In this document: positions 40,826 through 50,742 of the stretch, one piece after another
Numbering within the stretch: the stretch's first letter is position 1
Layout: the number at the start of each line of letters is the position of its first letter
NCBI RefSeq assembly: GCF_039360445.1
Contig: NZ_CP134981.1
Span: 39,643 to 103,642 of the forward strand
DNA length: 64,000 bases
Source of the DNA: Buchnera aphidicola (Periphyllus koelreuteriae)
Lineage (GTDB): Bacteria > Pseudomonadota > Gammaproteobacteria > Enterobacterales > Enterobacteriaceae
Reading direction: 5' to 3'
Made by a program: the position numbers and the translations under genes
The notes under the pieces: model-generated
The model's input: the letters and a program-made list of their open reading frames with translations, nothing else
What the model was told of the DNA's origin: nothing
The model's database searches: none

Positions 40826-41449
40826 TTAAGAAAATAATTTTCTATTTTCTAAAAATTTTGGTATTTTGTTATTTTCATAATGAATTATTTTTTTTATATT
40901 TTTTAGAGTTAAATCAATAGAATCTAAACCATTTAATAATTTTAAATGATAAGATTTATTAATAGAAAATTTATATATTTTTTTTTTTAAAATAATTTTT
41001 TTTTTTTTTAAATTAATTATGCATTTTGTGTTATTATATTTTATAATATTAGATATTATTTTTTGTATTCTTTTTTCTTTTAATTTTATAAGTAAAAGAT
41101 TATTATTAACACTATTATTATAAAAAATATCTGAAAATTTTGATGCAATAATTACTTTAAATCCATAATCCATTAGAGCCCATACAGCATGTTCTCTAGA
41201 AGATCCGCATCCAAAATTTTTTCCTGTAATTAATATACTTGAATTTTTAAATTTTTTTTTATTTAAAATAAATTTTTTATTTATTACTAATCCTTTATTA
41301 TCTAAAAATCTCCAATTATAAAAAAGATTTTTACCAAATCCTTTTTTAGTAGTTTTTTTTAAAAATTGTTTTGGAATAATAATATCAGTGTCAATATTAA
41401 TAATATTAATAGGAACAATTTTTCCTTGATGTAGTTTAAATTTTTTCAT
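40826..41449 (-). CDS. leuD: 3-isopropylmalate dehydratase small subunit
   Basis: LeuD is the swivel subunit of isopropylmalate isomerase, working with Leu[22 protein letters not shown] (about residues 77-97, written here as its core GCGSSREHA) is the family hallmark, and [14 protein letters not shown] is at the N-terminus. The 207 aa match E. coli (201). Its ATG overlaps the leuC TGA stop in an ATGA, so translation is coupled, ensuring subunit balance. Confidence 0.96.
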   Translation of the reverse strand: MKKFKLHQGKIVPINIINIDTDIIIPKQFLKKTTKKGFGKNLFYNWRFLDNKGLVINKKFILNKKKFKNSSILITGKNFGCGSSREHAVWALMDYGFKVIIASKFSDIFYNNSVNNNLLLIKLKEKRIQKIISNIIKYNNTKCIINLKKKKIILKKKIYKFSINKSYHLKLLNGLDSIDLTLKNIKKIIHYENNKIPKFLENRKLFS

Positions 41450-42858
41450 TTAATTAAATTCTCTTTATATAATTTTCTTACATCTATAAAATAACCGTAT
41501 ATTGCTGCAGCAGCAGCCATTATCGGGCTTACTAAATGAGTTCTTCCACCTCTACCTTGTCTACCTTCAAAATTTCTATTACTTGTTGATGCACATCGTT
41601 CTTTATTTTTTAATCTATCGTTGTTCATTCCTAAACACATAGAACATCCTGAATATCTCCATTCAAACCCTGATTTTATAAATATTTTATTTAATCCTTC
41701 TTTTTCAGCTTGAATTTTTACTGAATTTGAACCTGGAACAATTATGGCTTGAACGTTTTTATTTACTTTTTTTCCATTTATTATTTTTGCTGCTAATCTT
41801 AAATCTTCTATTCTAGAATTTGTACATGATCCTATAAATACTTTATCAATTTTTATTTTTTTTAAATAAGAATTTGGTTTTAATCCCATATATAAAAAAG
41901 ATTGTTTAGCAGATTTTTGTGTGTTTTTATTTTTAAAATTTTTTATTTTTGGAGTTTTTTTATTAATAGAAATTATTTGATCTAAATTTGTTCCCCATGT
42001 TATTTGAGGAGTTAAATTTGTAATATCTAAAAATATTTCTTTATCAAAATGAGAATTTTTATCAGATTTAAATTTTTTCCAATATTTTAAATATTTATTC
42101 CATTTTTTTTTAGGAGTAAATTTTTTATTTTTTAAATAATTAAATGTTGTTTTATCTGGAGCGATCAGTCCAGATTTAGCTCCCATTTCAATAGCCATAT
42201 TACATACAGTCATTCTCTCTTCCATGCTGAATTTTTTTATTACAGATCCAGTAAATTCAATAATATATCCAGAACCTCCAGAAGATCCTATTTTTTTTAT
42301 TATGTATAAAATTACATCTTTAGCTGTAATTCCTTTTTTAATTATTCCATTTACATGAATACGCATATCTTTTAATTTTTTTTGATTTATTGTTTGAGTT
42401 GCTAAAACATGCTCAACTTCTGATGTTCCAATACCAAAAGATAATGCTCCAAAAGCTCCATTAGTAGATGTATGTGAATCTCCGCAAACAACAGTCATTC
42501 CAGGTAAAATCATACCTTGTTCTGGAGCAACAACATGAATAATTCCTTGTTTTTTATGTGATATATCATATAATGGTATATTTTGTTTTTTACAATTTTT
42601 AATTAGTTGTTTCATTTGAATGGTTGCCATCTTTCCAGAATCCGACATATTTCTATTTATAGTAGAAACATTATGATCCATGGTAGCAAATGTTTTATCT
42701 GATCGTCTAACAATTCTATTTTTTATTTTCATTTCATAAAATGCTTGAGGAGAAGTCACTTCATGAATTAAATGTAAATCAATATATATAATTTTATTTT
42801 TATTATTTGAATTAATTAAATGTAAATCATATATTTTTTGATATAAAGTTTTTTCCAT
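41446..42858 (-). CDS. leuC: 3-isopropylmalate dehydratase large subunit
   Basis: LeuC holds the 4Fe-4S cluster of isopropylmalate isomerase, which interconverts 2- and 3-isopropylmalate. Cluster cysteines are in [14 protein letters not shown] and [31 protein letters not shown] and the aconitase-family GGRTHLVSP end are conserved. The 470 aa match E. coli (466). It starts seven bases after leuB and ends in TGA overlapping leuD. Confidence 0.97.
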   Translation of the reverse strand: MEKTLYQKIYDLHLINSNNKNKIIYIDLHLIHEVTSPQAFYEMKIKNRIVRRSDKTFATMDHNVSTINRNMSDSGKMATIQMKQLIKNCKKQNIPLYDISHKKQGIIHVVAPEQGMILPGMTVVCGDSHTSTNGAFGALSFGIGTSEVEHVLATQTINQKKLKDMRIHVNGIIKKGITAKDVILYIIKKIGSSGGSGYIIEFTGSVIKKFSMEERMTVCNMAIEMGAKSGLIAPDKTTFNYLKNKKFTPKKKWNKYLKYWKKFKSDKNSHFDKEIFLDITNLTPQITWGTNLDQIISINKKTPKIKNFKNKNTQKSAKQSFLYMGLKPNSYLKKIKIDKVFIGSCTNSRIEDLRLAAKIINGKKVNKNVQAIIVPGSNSVKIQAEKEGLNKIFIKSGFEWRYSGCSMCLGMNNDRLKNKERCASTSNRNFEGRQGRGGRTHLVSPIMAAAAAIYGYFIDVRKLYKENLIK

Positions 42859-42864
42859 TTTTAA

Positions 42865-43962
42865 TTAATCCTGAATTATTGATTTAATAATTTCATTTCC
42901 CATTTGTTTAGTTGTAATAAATTTTTTTCCATATGAAATGTCATATGTTCTAAAACCTTTTATTAAAGTTTTTTTTATTGCAGAATTTATTAAATTTGAT
43001 ACTTTGTTCATTTTTAAACTATATTTTAATAACATTGATAAAGATAAAATTTGAGCAATTGGATTAGCTAAATTTTTTCCTTGAATATCAGGTGCAGAAC
43101 CACCAGCTGGTTCATATAATCCAAAACCATTTTCATTAAAACTAGCTGAAGGTAACATTCCTATAGATCCAGTTAAAATTCCGCATTCATCAGATATAAC
43201 ATCTCCTATTAAATTTGGACATAAAATTACATCAAATTTTTTTGGATTTTTTATAATTTGCATTACAGCATTATCAAAATATATATGTGATAACTTTATT
43301 TTAGGATATTTTTTTGATACTTTTATAACCGTTTTTCTCCATAATTTTGATGTTTTTAAAACATTTGATTTATCTATAGAAGTTACTTTATAATTTCTAT
43401 TTTTTGCTTCTTCAAAAGCTATTTTTGCTATTCTTTTTATTTCATATGTGTTATAAATAGTTGTATCTATTGCATAATGTTTATTATTTTTTTTTATTTC
43501 TTTAGATGGTTTTCCAAAATAAATTCCTCCTATTAATTCTCGTATACATAAAATATTAAATCCATTTTTTACAATTTTTTTTTTTAATGGAGATAAGTTA
43601 TTTAATTCTGGAATTAATATAGAAGGTCTTAAATTAATAAAAAAGTTAAAATATTTTCTTAATGGCAATAAAGATGAAATTTCTGGTCTATTTTTTGAAG
43701 GTAAATAATCCCATTTTGGACCTCCTATAGATCCGAGCAAAATTGCATCAGATTTTTTACATCCTTTTAATGTTTTTTTAGGTAAAGCACATCCGTATTT
43801 ATCAATTGCTATACCTCCAATATCATATTTTTTAGTTTTTATTTTAAGATTAAATTTTTTTTTTAAAACTTTAAGAATTTTACACGCTTCTTTCATAACT
43901 TCTGGGCCAATACCATCTCCTGGTAAAATTGCTATTTTATATTTTTTTTTATTTTTATTCAT
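42865..43962 (-). CDS. leuB: 3-isopropylmalate dehydrogenase
   Basis: LeuB oxidises and decarboxylates 3-isopropylmalate to 2-oxoisocaproate, the leucine precursor. [11 protein letters not shown] at the start, [10 protein letters not shown] (about residues 140-149), [13 protein letters not shown] and [25 protein letters not shown] mark the family. The 365 aa match E. coli (363). It is the first gene of the minus-strand leuB-leuC-leuD-leuA cluster and is divergent from dcd. Confidence 0.97.
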   Translation of the reverse strand: MNKNKKKYKIAILPGDGIGPEVMKEACKILKVLKKKFNLKIKTKKYDIGGIAIDKYGCALPKKTLKGCKKSDAILLGSIGGPKWDYLPSKNRPEISSLLPLRKYFNFFINLRPSILIPELNNLSPLKKKIVKNGFNILCIRELIGGIYFGKPSKEIKKNNKHYAIDTTIYNTYEIKRIAKIAFEEAKNRNYKVTSIDKSNVLKTSKLWRKTVIKVSKKYPKIKLSHIYFDNAVMQIIKNPKKFDVILCPNLIGDVISDECGILTGSIGMLPSASFNENGFGLYEPAGGSAPDIQGKNLANPIAQILSLSMLLKYSLKMNKVSNLINSAIKKTLIKGFRTYDISYGKKFITTKQMGNEIIKSIIQD

Positions 43963-44010
43963 TTTTTATTATTTTATATAATTTTTTATTATTAAAATAT
44001 GATTGATCTT

Positions 44011-44042
44011 ATCATATAAATGCATAGTTTTAAACTTTTCAA
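44011..44042 (-). promoter_or_regulatory. Candidate promoter for leuBCDA
   Basis: On the minus strand TTGAAA (44037-44042) is followed by TATATGAT (10-like) after 18 to 20 bases, about 50 bases upstream of leuB, in a patch with more G and C than its flanks. The base bias makes chance matches easy, so this is only a candidate. No leucine leader peptide is visible. Confidence 0.3.
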
Positions 44043-44199
44043 ATATATTAAATTTTTTTTAAAATTGTAAATACAAATAAAATAAATAAAAATATATTTA
44101 AAATTTTTTTTTATAAAAATATATAACATGTTATATTAAAAAATATTTTATATATAAAATTCTTTTAAAAATGTTTAAATAATTTGAGTGAAAAATTAT

Positions 44200-44781
44200 A
44201 TGAGATTATGTGATCAAGATATTGAAAAATATATTTTAAAAAGAAAAATAATAATAGATCCTACTCCAAAGATAGACAAAATTACTGGATTAACTATTGA
44301 TATACATTTAAGCAATAAATTTAGAGTTTTTAAAAATTTTCAAAAAAATGTTATAGATTTAAAAGAATCTCCAAAAATTGTTAAATTTGCATTAAGAGAA
44401 AATATTAGTGATGAAATAGTAATTAATAAAGGTAAATCTTTTGTATTAAAGCCAAAAGATTTTATTCTTGCTATGACTACAGAAAAAATTTCTATTCCAA
44501 ATAATTTAGTTGGTTGGTTAGATGGTCGTTCTTCATTAGCAAGATTAGGTTTAATGATACATATGACATCTCATAGAATTGATCCTGGATGGAGCGGAAA
44601 TATTGTATTAGAATTATTTAATGCAGGAAAATCAATTTTAGCATTAAGTCCAGGAATAGCAATTGCTGCATTAAGTTTTGAAAAACTATCTGGACCTTCT
44701 AAACGACCATATAATATTAAAAGTAAATCGAAATATCTAAATCAATCGAGTATTATATCTAGTTTAATATATAAAGAATAA
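44200..44781 (+). CDS. dcd: dCTP deaminase
   Basis: Dcd deaminates dCTP to dUTP, the main source of thymidylate precursors in enterobacteria. The signature GWLDGRSSLARLGLMIH and HRIDPGWSGNIVLE are nearly identical to E. coli. I start at ATG 44200 because MRLCDQDIE aligns with E. coli MRLCDRDIE and gives exactly 193 aa; a GTG at 44188 would add four residues and overlap the GAGTGA ribosome-binding sequence. metG follows after about 100 bases. Confidence 0.96.
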   Translation: MRLCDQDIEKYILKRKIIIDPTPKIDKITGLTIDIHLSNKFRVFKNFQKNVIDLKESPKIVKFALRENISDEIVINKGKSFVLKPKDFILAMTTEKISIPNNLVGWLDGRSSLARLGLMIHMTSHRIDPGWSGNIVLELFNAGKSILALSPGIAIAALSFEKLSGPSKRPYNIKSKSKYLNQSSIISSLIYKE

Positions 44782-44877
44782 TTTTTTTAATTATTTTTTA
44801 TTAAAATATATTTTTAAAAATAAAATTTTTTATATTATAATATTTTTTAAAAAAATTAATTAATTTAGATAAATTAA

Positions 44878-46506
44878 ATGAATATGATTAAAAAAAAAAT
44901 GTTAGTTACTTGTGCTTTGCCATATGCTAATGGACCTATACATATCGGTCATTTATATGAACATATTCAAGCGGATATATGGGTTCGATATAATAGAATG
45001 ATTGGTAAAAAAGTATTTTTTATTTGTGCTGATGATGCTCATGGAACACCAATTATGTTAAAATCTAAAGAAATGAATATTTCTCCAAAAATTTTAATTA
45101 ATAATATTTTTAAAGAACATTGTTTAGATTTTTTAAATTTTAATATTTCTTATGATAATTATGGAAGCACAGATAGTAAAGAGAATTTTGATTGTTTAAA
45201 GAAAATATTTTTATGTTTAAATAAAAAAAAATATATTATTGAAGAAAAAATTTTACAATTATATGATTTAAAAGAAAAAATGTTTCTTCCTGATAGATTA
45301 ATTAAAGGGAATTGTCCAAAATGTAATAAAAAAAATCAATATGGTGATCATTGTGAAAATTGCGGATGTGTATATGAAGCATTAGAGTTGTTAAATCCAA
45401 AATCTGTATTATCTGGAATTAAACCAATTTTAAAAAAATCTACTCATTTATTTTTTAATCTTCCTTTATTTGAAAAAAAAATAAAAAATTGGATTGATTC
45501 TGGAGTTTTACATAAAACTATAAAAAATAAAGTTAAAGAATGGTTTAAAAAAGGATTGAAAAAATGGGATATTTCTAGAGATTCTCCTTATTTTGGTTTT
45601 AAAATTCCGGGTTATAAAAAAAAATATTTTTATGTTTGGATGGATGCTCCTATATGTTATATTAGTACATTTAAAAATTTATGCAAAAAAAAAAATATTA
45701 TTTTTGATAAATTTTGGAAAAATAATAAAACTACAGATTTATATCATTTTATAGGAAAGGATATAATTTATTTTCATAGTGTATTTTGGCCATCGATTTT
45801 AGAAGGAATTAAATTTAGAAAACCAACAAAAATTTTTGTTCATGGATATGTTACATTAAATAAAAAAAAAATGTCAAAATCAAAAAATAAATTAATTAAA
45901 GCTAGAACTTGGTTAAAATATTTTGATTCTGATAGTTTAAGATATTATTTTGCTTCTAAGTCTTCATCTCTTTCAAATGATATTGAATTTAATATTCAAG
46001 AATTCATTTATCTTATTAATTCAAATATAGTAAATAAAATTATAAATCTAGCTTCTAGATGTTCAAGTTTTATTAATAATAATTTTAATGGAATGTTAAG
46101 TAAATCTTTATTGGATATAAATTTATATAATTTATTTTTAAAAAAAACAAAAAAAATTTTAATTTTATTTAAAAACAGAGAACTTTCTTCAATTATTAGA
46201 ATTATTACAAAATACTCTGATATTGCAAATAATTATATTAATAAAAAACGCCCATGGAGTTATTCTAAAATTAATAAATATAATGAAAAAATTCAATTAA
46301 TTTGTACAATGGGAATAAATTTATTTCGTTTATTAATGATATGGTTAAGTCCTATTATGCCAGATTTAATTTCTAGAACAGAGAATTTTTTAAAAATTAA
46401 GTTATCTTTAAAAAAATATAAAAATCCATTAATTAATCATAAAATTTCTATATTTAATCATTTATATAATAGAATTTCAATTTCTTATATTAATATTTTT
46501 AAATAA
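44878..46506 (+). CDS. metG: Methionyl-tRNA synthetase (without C-terminal tRNA-binding domain)
   Basis: MetG charges both initiator and elongator tRNA-Met. The HIGH motif is in PYANGPIHIGHL, the KMSKS motif in KKMSKSKN, and the zinc knuckle uses CPKC and CENCG (about residues 145-161). The length is 542 aa against 677 in E. coli: the C-terminal dimerisation/tRNA-binding domain is absent, as far as I recall also in other Buchnera. The stop is six bases from that of the converging tilS, with no terminator between. Confidence 0.95.
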   Translation: MNMIKKKMLVTCALPYANGPIHIGHLYEHIQADIWVRYNRMIGKKVFFICADDAHGTPIMLKSKEMNISPKILINNIFKEHCLDFLNFNISYDNYGSTDSKENFDCLKKIFLCLNKKKYIIEEKILQLYDLKEKMFLPDRLIKGNCPKCNKKNQYGDHCENCGCVYEALELLNPKSVLSGIKPILKKSTHLFFNLPLFEKKIKNWIDSGVLHKTIKNKVKEWFKKGLKKWDISRDSPYFGFKIPGYKKKYFYVWMDAPICYISTFKNLCKKKNIIFDKFWKNNKTTDLYHFIGKDIIYFHSVFWPSILEGIKFRKPTKIFVHGYVTLNKKKMSKSKNKLIKARTWLKYFDSDSLRYYFASKSSSLSNDIEFNIQEFIYLINSNIVNKIINLASRCSSFINNNFNGMLSKSLLDINLYNLFLKKTKKILILFKNRELSSIIRIITKYSDIANNYINKKRPWSYSKINKYNEKIQLICTMGINLFRLLMIWLSPIMPDLISRTENFLKIKLSLKKYKNPLINHKISIFNHLYNRISISYINIFK

Positions 46507-46512
46507 AATTTT

Positions 46513-47817
46513 TTATTTTTTTAAATTCCATATAATAGATATTTTTTTTTCTTTTATATTATATTTTTTTTTTGTAACAATAATTCCAATAATAGATATA
46601 AATTTATTATCATAAAATAACAAAGGAATTTTATTTCTTTTCCATGGAGGAATTTTATATTCATTAAATATTTTTTTAACTTTTTTATATTTTTTAATAT
46701 TTTTTTTTGTTTTAATTTTTTTATTTGTAAAAAATTTTATTATTACTATTTGTTTTTTTTTTGGTTTTCTAATATATAATTTTTTATTTATATTTTTATT
46801 TTTTTTTATTTTTAAAGATCCAAAATTTTTTGGTAAAATTAATTTTTTAAATGGTTTGTGCCAAAATATAATATAATTTTTAATTTGTGGTTTTTTTTTT
46901 ATTAAATGTAAATTGTTCTGATAGTTCCAAATTTCATATTTTTTAAATACTATTTTTGGGTTTTTTTTTTTTTTATTATGAATAATATTTTTTATTATAT
47001 TTTTTAAAACTTTAAATGATGGTAATTTTTTTTTATTTAAATATATCCATTTTCTAATAATAAAACATTTTAGTTTGAAATTTAAATTTTTAATTTTTTT
47101 TATATTTAAAGAATTATTTTTATATAAATTTTTATTAATTATTGGATCGGTTAATTTGTTTAGGATTTTATGTTCATTACTTATAAGTTTTGAGGTTCTT
47201 AAACAATTTTTTTTAAAAAATTTCCATCTTTTTGTTAGTATAGGAATAATTTTATGACGTAAAAAATTTCTATCATATGAAAGATCATTGTTACTTGGGT
47301 CTTTAATCCATTTTAATTTTTTTAAAATAGCCCATTTTTTAATTGTTTCTCTTGAAAATTTTAATAATGGTCTTATAAGAATGTTTTTATAAAAAATAGT
47401 TTTTTCAGCAATTCCAGATAATCCTTTTGGTCCACTTCCTCTTTTTATAGATAAAATTAATGTTTCACATTGATCATCTAAATTATGTCCAGTTAATAAA
47501 ACTTCGTTTGGTAATAATAATTTTTTAAAAATTTTATATCTTTTTTTTCTTGCTTGTGATTCTATGTTTTTTTTTTTTATTTTTATTTTCTTTTTTATAA
47601 AAATTATATTATTTTTTAAACAAATGTTTTTGCAATGTTTGCTCCATTTTTTAGAATTTTTAAAAATTTGATGATCAATATGTATTGCTCTAATTTTTAT
47701 TTTTATTTTTTTTTTTATTTCTAATAGTTTATATAATAAAACTGTAGAGTCTATTCCACCACTATATGCAATTAAAAATTTTTTATATTTTAATATTTTT
47801 TTTTTAAAATTTATCAT
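46513..47817 (-). CDS. tilS: tRNA(Ile)-lysidine synthase
   Basis: TilS converts C34 of the CAU-anticodon tRNA-Ile to lysidine, allowing AUA decoding, which is essential in this AUA-rich genome. The N-type P-loop AYSGGIDSTVLL is at about residues 17-28; HNLDDQCETLI and RPLLKFSRETI are conserved. The C-terminal half is heavily lysine-rich. I start at ATG 47817 (434 aa, E. coli 432); a GTG at 47829 would add four residues. It shares its 3' boundary with metG almost directly. Confidence 0.93.
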   Translation of the reverse strand: MINFKKKILKYKKFLIAYSGGIDSTVLLYKLLEIKKKIKIKIRAIHIDHQIFKNSKKWSKHCKNICLKNNIIFIKKKIKIKKKNIESQARKKRYKIFKKLLLPNEVLLTGHNLDDQCETLILSIKRGSGPKGLSGIAEKTIFYKNILIRPLLKFSRETIKKWAILKKLKWIKDPSNNDLSYDRNFLRHKIIPILTKRWKFFKKNCLRTSKLISNEHKILNKLTDPIINKNLYKNNSLNIKKIKNLNFKLKCFIIRKWIYLNKKKLPSFKVLKNIIKNIIHNKKKKNPKIVFKKYEIWNYQNNLHLIKKKPQIKNYIIFWHKPFKKLILPKNFGSLKIKKNKNINKKLYIRKPKKKQIVIIKFFTNKKIKTKKNIKKYKKVKKIFNEYKIPPWKRNKIPLLFYDNKFISIIGIIVTKKKYNIKEKKISIIWNLKK

Positions 47818-47879
47818 ATGATATGACACATTATATTTTTTTAATTTTTAAATTTTTTATTTTGATTTAAAGAAAATAA

Positions 47880-47952
47880 TATATTCGATTGGATTTAAAT
47901 TATTAACTTCTATTATGTCATAATATAATTCTACTAACTGAGTTAAGAACGT
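47880..47952 (-). pseudogene. Decayed tRNA-Val(GAC)
   Basis: A 73-base minus-strand segment aligns end to end with E. coli tRNA-Val(GAC): ACGTTCTTAACTCAGTTAG at the 5' end, anticodon loop ATGACAT with GAC, and a 3' half with TTTAAATCCAATCGAA. Every stem has lost pairs: acceptor 2-71 C-A and 7-66 T-C; D-stem 11-24 C-A; anticodon stem 27-43 A-G; T-stem only two of five pairs, with the invariant 53-61 pair now A-C. CCA is not encoded. Most mismatches are A-C, as expected from G to A or C to T mutation. Probably nonfunctional; a barely folding but used tRNA cannot be excluded. Confidence 0.7.
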
Positions 47953-48045
47953 TTTTTTTTAAATTTTTTTATATTTATATTAAATAAAAATTTTTTATTT
48001 GTAAATAATAAAATATTTTAAAAATATTTTAAAAAAGAGGTAATA

Positions 48046-48660
48046 ATGTTTACAGGTATTGTTCAAGGTGTTGCGCATGTTGTATCGATTGAGAAAAAAA
48101 ATTCTAAATATTATGAATATATTGCGCACATGCCTGATATGTTTTTAAAAAGAATAAAGATAGGAGATTCAATATCCCATAATGGATGTTGTTTAACAAT
48201 AATTAAATTTTTTAAAAATATAGCTAAATTTTATATTATTAAAGAAACTTTTAAAAGAACTACTTTTAAATATTTAAAAAAAAATGATAAAGTAAATGTT
48301 GAAAGAGCAGCAAAATTTAATGATGAAATTGGAGGACATATCGTATCTGGTCATATTATGACCACAATACAAATTATTAAATTGATTAAATTTAAAAAAT
48401 ATTTAAAAATTTTATTAAAATTGAATTGTAATAAATTTTTAAAATATATTTTTTATAAAGGATTTATTTGTTTAGATGGAGTAAGTTTAACTATTGGAAA
48501 AATTAGAGATAATTTTTTTTATGTTCATGTGATACCTGAGACTTTTTTAAAAACAAATTTTATTTTAAAAAAAGAAAATGATTTTATAAATGTTGAATTT
48601 GATTCAATAACTCAAATAGTTGTAGATACTTGCTTAAAAGTAATAAATAAAAAATATTAA
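48046..48660 (+). CDS. ribE: Riboflavin synthase alpha subunit
   Basis: RibE (ribC in E. coli naming) dismutates two 6,7-dimethyl-8-ribityllumazine molecules into riboflavin. The two-fold repeat typical of the family is visible: MFTGIVQGVAHV with ISHNGCCLTI in the first half, and GGHIVSGHI with CLDGVSLTIG in the second. The 204 aa compare with 213. AAAGAGG precedes the ATG. With ribB it indicates riboflavin synthesis is retained. Confidence 0.95.
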   Translation: MFTGIVQGVAHVVSIEKKNSKYYEYIAHMPDMFLKRIKIGDSISHNGCCLTIIKFFKNIAKFYIIKETFKRTTFKYLKKNDKVNVERAAKFNDEIGGHIVSGHIMTTIQIIKLIKFKKYLKILLKLNCNKFLKYIFYKGFICLDGVSLTIGKIRDNFFYVHVIPETFLKTNFILKKENDFINVEFDSITQIVVDTCLKVINKKY

Positions 48661-48858
48661 AATATTTTTTTAAAATTTTTTAATTTTTTTATAATAATAT
48701 TAAACAATTTTTAATATATATAAATTTAAAAAATAAAATATAAAATTTTTATTTTATATAAATTATTTAATTTAGAATATATAAAATAAATTTAATATTT
48801 TGATATTAATTATTTTATATATATTAAATTTATTAATCAAACAAGATAAAGGTTAAGT

Positions 48859-50136
48859 ATGTTTAAAAAAAGTTTTTTAGATCAATTAAAAAATCGTAAA
48901 TTAATTTCTCAAATAACAAATGATTTAAAAATTGATAATATATTAAAAAAACAAGTTATTTCTGTATATTGTGGATTTGATCCTACTGCAGATAGTTTGC
49001 ATGTAGGTCATATGTTGCCTTTATTATTTTTAAGACGATTTCAATTAAAAGGTCATACACCTATTATATTAATTGGAGGAGCAACAAGTTTAATTGGTGA
49101 CCCAAGTTTTAAATTAGAAGAACGAAAATTATTTAATTTTATTGATACATCTAATTGGGTAAAAAAAATTAAGAATCAAATTTCATTATTTTTAGATTTT
49201 TCTTCTGCTTCAAATAAAGCAATAATTGTAAATAATTATAATTGGTTTAAAAAAATTAATATATTATCTTTCTTAAGAAATATTGGAAAACATTTTTCTA
49301 TTAATCAAATGATTAATAAAGAATCTGTAAAAAAAAGAATTAAAAAAGGAAATAAAGGACTTTCATTTACTGAATTTTCATATAGTTTATTACAAGCATA
49401 CGATTTTTCTATTTTATATAAAAAATATAATACTTTATTACAAATTGGAGGATCAGATCAATGGGGTAATATTACTTCTGGTATTAGTTTGACTAATTTT
49501 TTATATCATGCTGAAGTTTTTGGGTTAACTTTACCTCTTTTAACTACTTCTACTGGAGAAAAATTTGGAAAAAGTGGAAAAAATACAATATGGTTAGATC
49601 CAAAAAAGACAACTCCATATGAATTTTATCAATTTTGGTTAAATACAACTGATGAAAATATATATAATTATTTAAAATATTTTACATTTTTAAAAATTAA
49701 AGAAATAAATAAATTTAAAAAAAATAATAATCTAAAACAAACATATATTAAATTAAAAAAAATTCTTGCTAAAAAAATGACTTGTTTAGTTCATGGAAAG
49801 AAAAATTATAAATATTCAAAAAAAATTTCTAAAATTTTTTTTATAAAAAAAATAAATAATTTAAATTTTAATAATTTAAAAAAATTAAAAAATTATAATG
49901 CTCCATATATAAATTTAAAAAAAAAAAAATATAGTTTAAAGGAAGTATTATGTTTAACTTTATTAGCATCTTCATTAACAAATGCAAAAGATTTAATTAA
50001 ATCAAATTCAATTTCAATTAATTATAAAAAACAAAATAATATTGATTATATTTTTTCAAATTTAGATAAATTATATAAAAAATATACTATTATTAGTCGA
50101 GGAAAAAAAAATTTTTTTCTTTTAATTTGGAAATAA
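48859..50136 (+). CDS. tyrS: Tyrosyl-tRNA synthetase
   Basis: TyrS charges tRNA-Tyr. The HIGH-type motif is in DPTADSLHVGHMLPL, the KMSKS-type in GEKFGKSGKN, and QIGGSDQWGNITSG lines the tyrosine pocket. A C-terminal S4-like RNA-binding region follows, with NAKDLIKSNSISIN. The 425 aa match E. coli (424). AAAGG precedes the ATG. Its stop is eight bases from that of the converging sufA. In related genomes rnf and nth genes lie between ribE and tyrS; here only about 200 bases do. Confidence 0.96.
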   Translation: MFKKSFLDQLKNRKLISQITNDLKIDNILKKQVISVYCGFDPTADSLHVGHMLPLLFLRRFQLKGHTPIILIGGATSLIGDPSFKLEERKLFNFIDTSNWVKKIKNQISLFLDFSSASNKAIIVNNYNWFKKINILSFLRNIGKHFSINQMINKESVKKRIKKGNKGLSFTEFSYSLLQAYDFSILYKKYNTLLQIGGSDQWGNITSGISLTNFLYHAEVFGLTLPLLTTSTGEKFGKSGKNTIWLDPKKTTPYEFYQFWLNTTDENIYNYLKYFTFLKIKEINKFKKNNNLKQTYIKLKKILAKKMTCLVHGKKNYKYSKKISKIFFIKKINNLNFNNLKKLKNYNAPYINLKKKKYSLKEVLCLTLLASSLTNAKDLIKSNSISINYKKQNNIDYIFSNLDKLYKKYTIISRGKKNFFLLIWK

Positions 50137-50144
50137 ATTTTATA

Positions 50145-50600
<456 letters not shown>

Positions 50601-50742
50601 TTTATATTTTTATAATTTTTATTTTAAAAAATTTTATCATTAATTTAATTTTTTTTATTTATATATTATACTACATTTTATTTTTTTTAAAATAGAATTT
50701 AATTTTTTTTAAAATATAAAAAATAAATAAGGTATAATTTTT

